8,153 nucleotides of DNA from an uncultured Eubacteriales bacterium (GTDB lineage: Bacteria > Bacillota > Clostridia > Christensenellales > DTU072). Position 1 is the first letter of the stretch; each line of letters begins with the position of its first letter. The position numbers and the translations under genes are program-made. Under the pieces are notes generated by a model, which was not told the DNA's origin, searched no databases, and worked only from the letters and a program-made list of their open reading frames with translations. The DNA is taken from positions 1 through 8,153 of the forward strand of contig CACXDF010000275.1 of the NCBI GenBank assembly GCA_902766325.1, written 5' to 3'. Below, piece after piece: positions 1-5,051 of the stretch.

Positions 1-1
1 C

Positions 2-1297
2 ATCAGAAAGAAAATACTGATTACCCTGTTTTTACTTTTGTTGTACAGAGTAGGTTGTTTCGTCCCGGTGCCCGGCCTGAACTTCGAGACGTTCTCGGCC
101 AACCAGAGCTCGACGGCGAACGATTTATTTTCTATGATGAGCACCATTACGGGCGGATCGTTACAGTACGGTACCGTGTTTGCGCTCGGTATCTTACCGT
201 TCATTAACGCATCCATTATAATGCAGTTGCTCACTCTGGTCTTTCCCAGACTGGAAAGACTGTCGAAAGAAGGGGAAGAAGGGCGTGAAAAGATCAACCA
301 ATATACCCGTATTTTCTCCGTTGTTTTAGGTATCATTCAGGGCATTGGCGTCGTTATCAGCTGGCGTTCCAGCATAACGGGCGTCTTTGTGGGTAAAGAC
401 AGCACGGTCGACCAAGTATTCACGATGATCTTCATCGTACTGATCCTGACCGGCGGCAGCTGTCTCGTCATGTGGCTCAGCGAAAGGATCACCGAGTACG
501 GTATCGGAAACGGTTCTTCGCTCATCATCTTCGTCGGTATTATTTCTACCCTCGGCGATACGATCCTCAGCGCTATGACCAACGTGATCCCCAGCCAGGT
601 ACGTAACAACGACACGACCGGTATTTGGTTCTTGCTCGGATTCCTGGTGCTGATCGTTCTTTTGTTCGGATTGATCGTATTTATCGATTCCAGCGAAAGA
701 CGTATCCCCGTCGTTTACGCCAAGCGCGTAAGAGGCAATAAGATGTACGGCGGCCAAAATACGTTCATTCCCATCAAGGTCAACTCCGGCGGCGTCATGC
801 CGATCATCTTCGCGTCGAGCCTTATTATGTTCCCGCAGATGATTATGCAATTTGCCGATCCCAACGTGGAAAGCGGATTTGTCAGATGGTGGTATCAATG
901 GATGGGCGTAGGCAGCTATCTGTACGGACCCATTATGTTCGTTCTGATCATCTTCTTCGCGTTCTTTTATGCGCAGATCCAGTTCAACCCGGACGACGTG
1001 GCGCGTATGATCCAACAGAACGGTGGTTCCGTTCCCGGTTTCCGCCCCGGCAGAAACACGAGCGAACATCTCCGTAAGATCAATAACCGCATTACCCTGT
1101 TCGGAGCTATCTACCTCGGCTTCATCGCGTTGATCCCGATCTATATCCTCGGATATATCGACGGATTCAAGGCGCTCGGCCTCAGCAATTCTTTCACGGC
1201 TACCGGCTTGCTGATCGTTGTCAGCGTTGCCCTCGAACTCGATAAACAATTGCAGAGCCAGTTGATGATCAAGGCGAACAAAGGATTCTTGAAGTAA
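2..1297 (+). CDS. secY: Protein translocase subunit SecY (5' end outside window)
   Basis: SecY is the pore-forming subunit of the SecYEG channel in the cytoplasmic membrane, through which unfolded proteins are exported or inserted. The visible frame runs from base 2 and gives 431 residues; by comparison with the usual length only about 15-20 N-terminal residues are missing. The first in-window segment is the start of TM1, ending in the typical FVPVPG. The plug region (FSMMSTITGG) leads into TM2 with the hallmark FALGILPFINASIIMQLL. The fifth cytoplasmic loop shows ERRIPVVYAKR, then KMYGGQNTFIPIKVN, and the sixth shows FNPDDVARMIQQNGG and PGFRPG; both loops are SecA/ribosome contact regions in the family. 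The C-terminus ends in KGFLK. The frame could also be read from a TTG at 38, but homology continues upstream of it, so that is not the real start. adk follows after 4 nt. Confidence 0.98.
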   Translation: MRKKILITLFLLLLYRVGCFVPVPGLNFETFSANQSSTANDLFSMMSTITGGSLQYGTVFALGILPFINASIIMQLLTLVFPRLERLSKEGEEGREKINQYTRIFSVVLGIIQGIGVVISWRSSITGVFVGKDSTVDQVFTMIFIVLILTGGSCLVMWLSERITEYGIGNGSSLIIFVGIISTLGDTILSAMTNVIPSQVRNNDTTGIWFLLGFLVLIVLLFGLIVFIDSSERRIPVVYAKRVRGNKMYGGQNTFIPIKVNSGGVMPIIFASSLIMFPQMIMQFADPNVESGFVRWWYQWMGVGSYLYGPIMFVLIIFFAFFYAQIQFNPDDVARMIQQNGGSVPGFRPGRNTSEHLRKINNRITLFGAIYLGFIALIPIYILGYIDGFKALGLSNSFTATGLLIVVSVALELDKQLQSQLMIKANKGFLK

Positions 1298-1301
1298 GCT
1301 T

Positions 1302-1925
1302 ATGAAAATCATTTTATTGGGTGCGCCCGGGGCCGGAAAGGGCTCTCAGGCGGCGAAAATAGTATCCGACTTTGGCATCGCGCACGTCTCCACCGGGGAC
1401 GCGCTGCGTGCTAATATCAAGGCTCAGACCGAACTCGGAAAGTTCGCTAAGTCGTTTATCGACAAAGGTCAACTTGTTCCCGACGACGTCGTGGTCAAGA
1501 TCGTTGCCGATCGGATCTCACAACCGGATTGCGAGAAAGGCTTCCTTTTGGACGGTTTTCCGCGTACGGTCGCCCAAGCAGACGCTCTTGCGAAGTTGAC
1601 GGACGTCGACTACGTCATCAATATCGACGTCGATTTCGACGCCATCGTCAACCGTATCAGCGGACGCAGAATGTGCGTTTGCGGCGAGACCTATCACGTA
1701 TCCACTTATGATAAAGACGTATGCGCCAAGTGCGGTAAACCTCTTTATCAAAGAGACGACGATAACGAAGCGACCGTTCAAAAGCGTTTGAGCGTCTATC
1801 AAGAGCAAACCGCTCCGCTCATCGAGTATTATTCCGCTCGCGGAAAGCTCGTGACGGTGGACGGCAATAAAAGTATCGACGCCGTATACGCAGACGTGAA
1901 GGACGTGCTCAATGGTAACCGTTAA
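1302..1925 (+). CDS. adk: Adenylate kinase with short cysteine-containing (zinc-type) lid
   Basis: Adenylate kinase catalyses ATP + AMP = 2 ADP in the cytoplasm and sets adenylate balance. The 207-residue protein has the P-loop GAPGAGKG at residues 7-14, the AMP-site motif STGD at 30-33, LDGFPRT at 83-89, and the lid motif QRDDDNEATVQKRL at 150-163. The lid carries C125, C127, C141 and C144, indicating the zinc-binding type common in Gram-positive bacteria. It is unusual: the first pair is C-x1-C instead of C-x2-C, and the stretch between the pairs is 13 residues instead of the usual 16 or so, which explains a length below the common 214-217. The ATG at 1302 is only 4 nt after the secY stop and has just a weak GAAG SD-like element (1291-1294), so translational coupling to secY is likely. 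Its 3' end overlaps map by 14 nt. Confidence 0.98.
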   Translation: MKIILLGAPGAGKGSQAAKIVSDFGIAHVSTGDALRANIKAQTELGKFAKSFIDKGQLVPDDVVVKIVADRISQPDCEKGFLLDGFPRTVAQADALAKLTDVDYVINIDVDFDAIVNRISGRRMCVCGETYHVSTYDKDVCAKCGKPLYQRDDDNEATVQKRLSVYQEQTAPLIEYYSARGKLVTVDGNKSIDAVYADVKDVLNGNR

Positions 1926-2658
1926 AAGTCCGGCGCAGATCGAAGCGATGCGGAGAGCGGGATCGATCCTGAGAGATACGCTCGATCTTCTTGTTGAAAG
2001 CGTGCAGGTCGGCATGAGTACGCACGACCTCGATATGATCGCTCGCGATTTTATCAAAAAACAGCACGCTGTACCTTCTTTTCTGAATTATGACGGATTT
2101 CCCGGAGCCGTTTGCACCTCCATCGACGAAGAAGTGGTGCACGGCATCCCCTCGAAGCACAGAGTCTTGCAAGACGGAATGCTCCTGAAGCTCGACTGCG
2201 GTGCCGGGATCGACGGCGTCCATTCGGACGCGGCCAGGACGGTATGCGTCGGACACGTCAGCGAAGAAAAGCGTCGTCTTGCCGAAGTGTGCAAGCAGAG
2301 CTTTTTCGAAGGCATGAAGGTGCTTAAAGACGGAACCCGCCTCGGGAACCTCGGATACGCCATTCAGTCTTACGTGGAAAAGAACGGTTTCAGCGTGGTA
2401 CGCGCTCTTGTCGGACACGGCATCGGAACGAGAGTGCACGAAGATCCCAACGTTCCGAATTACGGGATCGAAGGGAGAGGCGCGCGCCTTTTCAAAAATA
2501 TGACCATTGCGGTCGAACCGATGATCAATATCGGTACGTACGAAGTGGAGTGCCTGGACGACGGTTGGACTATCGTTACCGCCGACGGAAAGCCTTCTGC
2601 CCATTACGAAAATACCGTCGTCATCACCGAAAGCGGAGTCGAAATACTGACTCTATAG
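1912..2658 (+). CDS. map: Methionine aminopeptidase type I
   Basis: This metalloenzyme removes the N-terminal methionine from nascent cytoplasmic proteins when the second residue is small, acting after deformylase at the ribosome. The 248-residue length and lack of an N-terminal extension are typical of bacterial type Ia enzymes. The five metal ligands of the pita-bread fold are all visible: D95 (KLDCGAG), D106 (HSDAART), H169 (GHGIG), E202 (VEPM) and E233 (HYENT). The catalytic histidines correspond to H77 (VHGIP) and H176 (RVHEDP). The ATG at 1912 lies inside the end of adk (14-nt overlap), with a GAAGGA SD at 1898-1903 eight bases upstream, so reinitiation or coupling with adk is expected. 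The stop codon TAG overlaps the SD of the next gene. Confidence 0.98.
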   Translation: MVTVKSPAQIEAMRRAGSILRDTLDLLVESVQVGMSTHDLDMIARDFIKKQHAVPSFLNYDGFPGAVCTSIDEEVVHGIPSKHRVLQDGMLLKLDCGAGIDGVHSDAARTVCVGHVSEEKRRLAEVCKQSFFEGMKVLKDGTRLGNLGYAIQSYVEKNGFSVVRALVGHGIGTRVHEDPNVPNYGIEGRGARLFKNMTIAVEPMINIGTYEVECLDDGWTIVTADGKPSAHYENTVVITESGVEILTL

Positions 2659-2666
2659 GAGGAACG

Positions 2667-2936
2667 ATGGAGAGACCTATTACGGTCGGCTCGATTGTGT
2701 ATAGCCGCGCCGGAAGAGACGAAGGAAGATATTTTATGGTAACGGCTATACTTGACGACAGCTACGTCTCTATCGTAGACGGCAGCGTACGGAAGTTGGC
2801 TAAGCCGAAAAAAAAGAAGATAAAGCACCTTAAGAATACCGGAGAGGTGCTCGATAACATCGCCGGAAAGATACTCACTTCGGCAAAAATATACGATGCT
2901 GAAATATTCAGCGCGTTGAGAAAATACAATTCTTAA
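2667..2936 (+). CDS. Small KOW-domain RNA-binding protein (L14e/YbzG-like)
   Basis: This 89-residue basic protein has an N-terminal KOW-type fold: residues 5-28 (ITVGSIVYSRAGRDEGRYFM followed by VTAI) match the beta-hairpin plus conserved glycine of KOW modules, and residues 33-60 complete a small barrel with a lysine cluster PKKKKIKHLK at 47-56 that probably contacts RNA. The remaining 30 residues look helical. Proteins of this type, resembling eukaryotic L14e/L6e/L27e, sit between map and infA in many Bacillota, including B. subtilis YbzG, so context and domain agree. Its exact role is not established as far as I know; ribosome or RNA association is inference from the fold and neighbours. 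The ATG at 2667 is preceded by TAGGAGG (2656-2662), whose TAG is the map stop. The open frame continues upstream into map, but no start there has such an SD. Confidence 0.93.
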   Translation: MERPITVGSIVYSRAGRDEGRYFMVTAILDDSYVSIVDGSVRKLAKPKKKKIKHLKNTGEVLDNIAGKILTSAKIYDAEIFSALRKYNS

Positions 2937-2949
2937 ATCGGAGGCAACT

Positions 2950-3174
2950 GTGTCTAAGGAAGACGTAATCGAAGTAGAAGGCGTTGTTACCGAAGTATTG
3001 CCGGGAACGACGTTCAAGGTAAAACTCAACAACGGCGGACACGTCATCACCGCCTATCTTTGCGGCAAGATGCGTCAGCGCACCATCAAAGTGTGCGTGG
3101 GCGACTCGGTCAAGGTCGAGATGAGCCCGTATGACCTGAACAGAGGAAGAATTACTTACAGAAACAGAATTTAG
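2950..3174 (+). CDS. infA: Translation initiation factor IF-1
   Basis: IF-1 binds the A site of the 30S subunit and cooperates with IF-2 and IF-3 in start-site selection. The 74-residue protein is a single S1/OB-fold domain: KEDVIEVEG at 3-11, TEVLPGTTFKV at 14-24, GKMRQRTIKV at 39-48, and the family signature MSPYDLNRGRITYR at 58-71. It is two residues longer than the usual 72, through an extra glycine in NNGGHV (27-32) and a short NRI tail. The start is GTG at 2950, with a strong GGAGG SD (2940-2944) five bases upstream; no ATG is available upstream in frame before the SD. It follows the KOW gene by 13 nt and precedes rpmJ by 19 nt. Confidence 0.98.
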   Translation: MSKEDVIEVEGVVTEVLPGTTFKVKLNNGGHVITAYLCGKMRQRTIKVCVGDSVKVEMSPYDLNRGRITYRNRI

Positions 3175-3193
3175 GACTATTTGGAGGTTTATT

Positions 3194-3310
3194 ATGAAAG
3201 TCAGACCGTCGGTTAAACCCATGTGTGACAAATGCAAAATCATCAAGCGTAACGGAAAAGTCATGGTTATTTGCTCAAAATATCCCAAACATAAGCAAAA
3301 ACAGGGCTGA
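3194..3310 (+). CDS. rpmJ: 50S ribosomal protein L36 (bL36)
   Basis: bL36 is the smallest large-subunit protein, a zinc ribbon bound to 23S rRNA near the peptidyl-transferase/GTPase side. Translating from the ATG at 3194 gives 38 residues beginning MKVRPSVKPMCDKCK and ending PKHKQKQG. The zinc ligands C11, C14, C27 and H33 are all present, so this is the zinc-binding (C+) paralogue. The length is one residue more than the 37 common in Gram-positives (extra residue in ICSKYPKH). GGAGG at 3183-3187 lies six bases before the ATG. It closes the upstream packed block; the next gene is 270 nt away behind an internal promoter. Confidence 0.98.
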   Translation: MKVRPSVKPMCDKCKIIKRNGKVMVICSKYPKHKQKQG

Positions 3311-3316
3311 AATCGT

Positions 3317-3346
3317 TTGCAAATTGCTCATTGGTTGTGCTATAAT
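3317..3346 (+). promoter_or_regulatory. Sigma-A-type internal promoter of the alpha operon
   Basis: A perfect TATAAT lies at 3341-3346 with an extended -10 TG at 3338-3339. The best -35 is TTGCAA at 3317-3322, with an 18-bp spacer. Transcription would start near 3352-3354. The promoter begins seven bases after the rpmJ stop and there is no terminator between, so it adds to read-through from upstream rather than replacing it. It is seen only by motif, without a measured start site. Confidence 0.75.
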
Positions 3347-3383
3347 ATCACAGCTTTTGGGAAAGTATATCAAAAATACCGTA

Positions 3384-3430
3384 AAAGCAAAGAAAGCGCC
3401 CACTTGTTAAAAGAGGCGATTTCTTGCTTT
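3384..3430 (+). promoter_or_regulatory. Strong leader hairpin P2
   Basis: Bases 3384-3390 pair with 3424-3430 (AAAGCAA with TTGCTTT), 3392-3395 with 3420-3423 (GAAA with TTTC) and 3397-3400 with 3415-3418 (CGCC with GGCG), leaving a bulged A3391, a G-A mismatch (3396/3419) and a 14-nt A/U-rich loop at 3401-3414. This gives 15 Watson-Crick pairs. No T-run follows, so it is not an intrinsic terminator. Its lower stem shares 3384-3388 with the weak hairpin 3353-3388, so the two compete. Confidence 0.6.
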
Positions 3431-3470
3431 CATTCGGGTTACCGAGCGGTATAGAACGCAGAAGTTCAAT

Positions 3471-3573
3471 ATGAAGGCGGCTGAACCGCGCTTACCACCA
3501 CCAAAAAAGGGCGGTTTCCTTCATGAGTTAATATATAAAACCTAAACAAACAAAGAAATTTTTTTGGAGGAAA
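3471..3573 (+). promoter_or_regulatory. Mutually exclusive anti-sequestor and SD-sequestor helices
   Basis: State one: ATGAAGG (3471-3477) pairs perfectly with CCTTCAT (3518-3524), stacked around AACCGC (3484-3489) with GCGGTT (3511-3516); the rpsM SD is then free. State two: TTTCCTTCA (3515-3523) pairs with TGGAGGAAA (3565-3573) in nine continuous pairs, eight Watson-Crick plus one G-U, burying the rpsM GGAGG (3566-3570). The two states share 3515-3523 and cannot coexist. In state two, CCGC at 3486-3489 can pair with GCGG at 3477-3480 or 3446-3449. The pairings are seen directly; their use in the cell is inferred. Confidence 0.5.
3566..3570 (+). promoter_or_regulatory. rpsM Shine-Dalgarno between a T-run and an A-run
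   Basis: GGAGG is placed ten bases before the rpsM ATG, a longer spacing than the 6 nt seen for rpsK and rpmJ. It is flanked by seven Ts (3559-3565) and six As (3571-3576), which could form a weak hairpin showing the SD in its loop, and it is also the target of the upstream anti-SD segment 3515-3523. Confidence 0.8.
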
Positions 3574-3580
3574 AAAGTAG

Positions 3581-3955
3581 ATGGCTCGTATAGCAGGTGT
3601 AGATTTACCCCGTGAAAAAAGAGTGGAAATCGGATTGACCTATATTTACGGTATCGGTCGGATCACTTCTAACAAGATCCTTGCCGAAACCGAGATCAAC
3701 CCCGACATCAGAGTAAAAGACCTTACCGAAGACCAGATCGCCAAGATCCGTGACTATATCGAAGAACATGTTGTCGTGGAAGGCGACCTCAGAAGAGACG
3801 TTGCTCTGAATATTAAGAGATTAAAGGATATCGGATGCTACAGAGGCGTCCGTCACAGAAAGAATTTGCCCGTAAGAGGACAAAGCACGAAACAAAATGC
3901 CCGTACCCGCAAGGGACCGAAGAAGACTGTCGGTCGCGGCAAGAAAAAGGCATAA
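3581..3955 (+). CDS. rpsM: 30S ribosomal protein S13 (uS13)
   Basis: uS13 sits in the head of the small subunit, contacts the P-site tRNA and forms bridges to the large subunit. The 124-residue product begins MARIAGVDLP, has the helix-turn-helix signature YIYGIGR at 21-27, and carries the family block RGVRHRKNLPVRGQ at 88-101 followed by NARTRKGPKK at 106-115 and a lysine-rich tail that reaches the tRNA. Length is ordinary for the family. The ATG at 3581 is chosen from the conserved N-terminus and the GGAGG at 3566-3570. It is the first gene behind the internal promoter, so leader control would act primarily on it and reach downstream genes by coupling; rpsK begins 11 nt after its stop. Confidence 0.99.
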   Translation: MARIAGVDLPREKRVEIGLTYIYGIGRITSNKILAETEINPDIRVKDLTEDQIAKIRDYIEEHVVVEGDLRRDVALNIKRLKDIGCYRGVRHRKNLPVRGQSTKQNARTRKGPKKTVGRGKKKA

Positions 3956-3966
3956 GGAGGTAACGT

Positions 3967-4362
3967 ATGGCTACTGTTAAAAAGTCTTCGATAAAGAAAA
4001 GAAAAGATCTGAAGCGTATTGAAAAGGGACAGGTCCACGTACATACCACCCATAACAATACTATCGTTACCGTTACCGATCTTCAAGGCAATGCCATCAG
4101 TTGGGCTTCGGCCGGCGTGCTCGGATACAAGGGATCCCGTAAGGAGACCGCTTTCGCCGCTACGCAAGCGACCGAAAAAGCCGTCAACGACGCAAAAATG
4201 CATGGCGTAAGAAAAGTGGAAGTCTATGTCAAGGGCACCGGCCAAGGCAGAGAGCCCAGCATCCGTGCGATCCAGGCGTGCGACGTCGATATCACCATGA
4301 TCAAAGACGTTTCTCCCATCCCGCATAACGGTTGCCGCCCGCCCAAGCGCAGAAGACTGTAA
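3967..4362 (+). CDS. rpsK: 30S ribosomal protein S11 (uS11)
   Basis: uS11 lies on the small-subunit platform near the E site and the mRNA SD helix. The 131-residue protein has a lysine-rich N-terminus (residues 5-20), then NNTIVTVTDLQGNAISWASAG at 30-50, GYKGSRKETAFAA at 53-65, VKGTGQGRE at 88-96, and the nearly invariant C-terminal HNGCRPPKRRR (120-130). N121-G122 matches the Asn-Gly site that is converted to isoaspartate in E. coli S11. The SD AAGGAGGT (3954-3961) overlaps the rpsM stop TAA and is six bases from the ATG, suggesting coupled translation. It is followed by rpsD after 19 nt. Confidence 0.99.
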   Translation: MATVKKSSIKKRKDLKRIEKGQVHVHTTHNNTIVTVTDLQGNAISWASAGVLGYKGSRKETAFAATQATEKAVNDAKMHGVRKVEVYVKGTGQGREPSIRAIQACDVDITMIKDVSPIPHNGCRPPKRRRL

Positions 4363-4381
4363 TCACAGGAGGTAACAAACA

Positions 4382-5005
4382 ATGGCTAAATATACAGGAC
4401 CCGTTTGCCGTCTTTGCAGACGTGAAGGTTGCAAACTTTTTCTTAAAGGTGACAGGTGCTTCTCCGAAAAGTGCGGATTGAACAAGCACCCCAACGCTCC
4501 GGGTATGCACGGCGCCGGCAGAAAGAAGCCCTCTCCGTACAGCATCCAGCTCCGTGAAAAGCAAAAGGCCAAGAGAATTTACGGCTTGACCGAAAAGCAA
4601 TTCCACAAGTATTACACCATGGCCGAAAAAATGCGCGGCAACACCGGTGAAAACATGCTTATCCTGATCGAAAGAAGACTCGATAACGTGATTTACAGAA
4701 TGGGTGTCGGCGTTTCTCGCGCTCAGGCTCGCCAGATCGTCAACCACGGTCACGTGACCGTCAACGGCAAGCGCGTTAACATCCCCAGCTATCTGATCAA
4801 GGCCGACGACGTCGTCGCCATCAAAGAAAGCAAGCAATCCAACACCCTCTTCACCGAACTGAAAGAGAGCAAGTTGGGCAAGGGCGTCGCTTGGCTCGAA
4901 TTCGACAACGCGCAACTTTCCGGTAAGATCGTTCGCTTGCCCGTACGCGACGATATCGACATGGCTATCGCCGAACACATGATTGTCGAGTTGTACTCGA
5001 AATAA
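4382..5005 (+). CDS. rpsD: 30S ribosomal protein S4 (uS4), zinc-binding form
   Basis: uS4 is a primary 16S rRNA binder that nucleates assembly of the 30S body, helps guard the mRNA entry and, in E. coli, represses its own operon by binding the leader mRNA. The product has 207 residues. C9, C12, C26 and C31 form the zinc site of the C+ type. The S4 RNA-binding domain starts near residue 99 (RLDNVIYRMGVG, then SRAQARQIVNHGHVTVNGK) and runs to about 150. The C-terminus ends in VELYSK. The location inside rpsM-rpsK-rpsD-rpoA-rplQ matches Proteobacteria and many Clostridia; in B. subtilis rpsD is elsewhere. AGGAGGT at 4367-4373 precedes the ATG. It is the natural candidate ligand for the leader upstream of rpsM, which is inference. 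Confidence 0.99.
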   Translation: MAKYTGPVCRLCRREGCKLFLKGDRCFSEKCGLNKHPNAPGMHGAGRKKPSPYSIQLREKQKAKRIYGLTEKQFHKYYTMAEKMRGNTGENMLILIERRLDNVIYRMGVGVSRAQARQIVNHGHVTVNGKRVNIPSYLIKADDVVAIKESKQSNTLFTELKESKLGKGVAWLEFDNAQLSGKIVRLPVRDDIDMAIAEHMIVELYSK

Positions 5006-5051
5006 TCGGTGAACTAACAACTATATCAATGACAGGAGGATTTTAGTCACG

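Larger units (their letters stand above)
3353..3580 (+). promoter_or_regulatory. Structured 5' leader of rpsM-rpsK-rpsD-rpoA-rplQ, candidate r-protein autoregulatory switch
   Basis: About 228 nt separate the predicted start site from rpsM, whereas other gaps in the cluster are under 50 nt. The leader contains several pairings readable by eye: a weak hairpin 3353-3388 (GCTTTT with AAAAGC), a strong hairpin 3384-3430, small hairpins TCGG/CCGA at 3434-3445 and GAAC/GTTC at 3454-3467, and a long-range stem 3471-3524. A competing helix 3515-3523/3565-3573 would cover the rpsM SD. There is no U-tract after any hairpin, so control would be translational, not by termination. In E. coli, S4 (encoded in this operon) binds a leader at the same position; S4 is also encoded here, at 4382-5005. 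Ligand identity is inference, and I do not recognise a described RNA family. Confidence 0.55.

Noticed and set aside
326..1312. Long minus-strand open frame opposite secY
   Set aside because: It mirrors the codon bias of secY, is rich in Asp/Glu/Arg/His without domain character, and has no suitable SD.
2550..2936. Longer version of the KOW protein starting inside map
   Set aside because: The extra 39 residues overlap conserved C-terminal map sequence; the ATG at 2667 has an SD and begins the KOW homology.
3225..3410. 61-codon open frame across the end of rpmJ
   Set aside because: It overlaps the clearly conserved rpmJ in another frame, has no SD and extends into the promoter and leader without recognisable protein features.
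3474..3490. Resemblance to a T-box antiterminator (AAGG...GAACCGCG)
   Set aside because: The core AGGGTGGNACCGCG is not matched (no TGG before AACCGCG), no stem I specifier signature was seen, no terminator follows, and rpsM is not a T-box target gene.
3431..3502. tRNA-like look (ACCGAGCGGTATAG resembles a D-arm, later ACCACCA)
   Set aside because: No 7-bp acceptor stem, no anticodon stem with a 7-nt loop and no TTCRA T-loop could be found.
3384..3530. Attenuator terminator in the rpmJ-rpsM gap
   Set aside because: None of the hairpins is followed by a T-run; the T-run at 3559-3565 is more than 30 nt away and precedes the SD.
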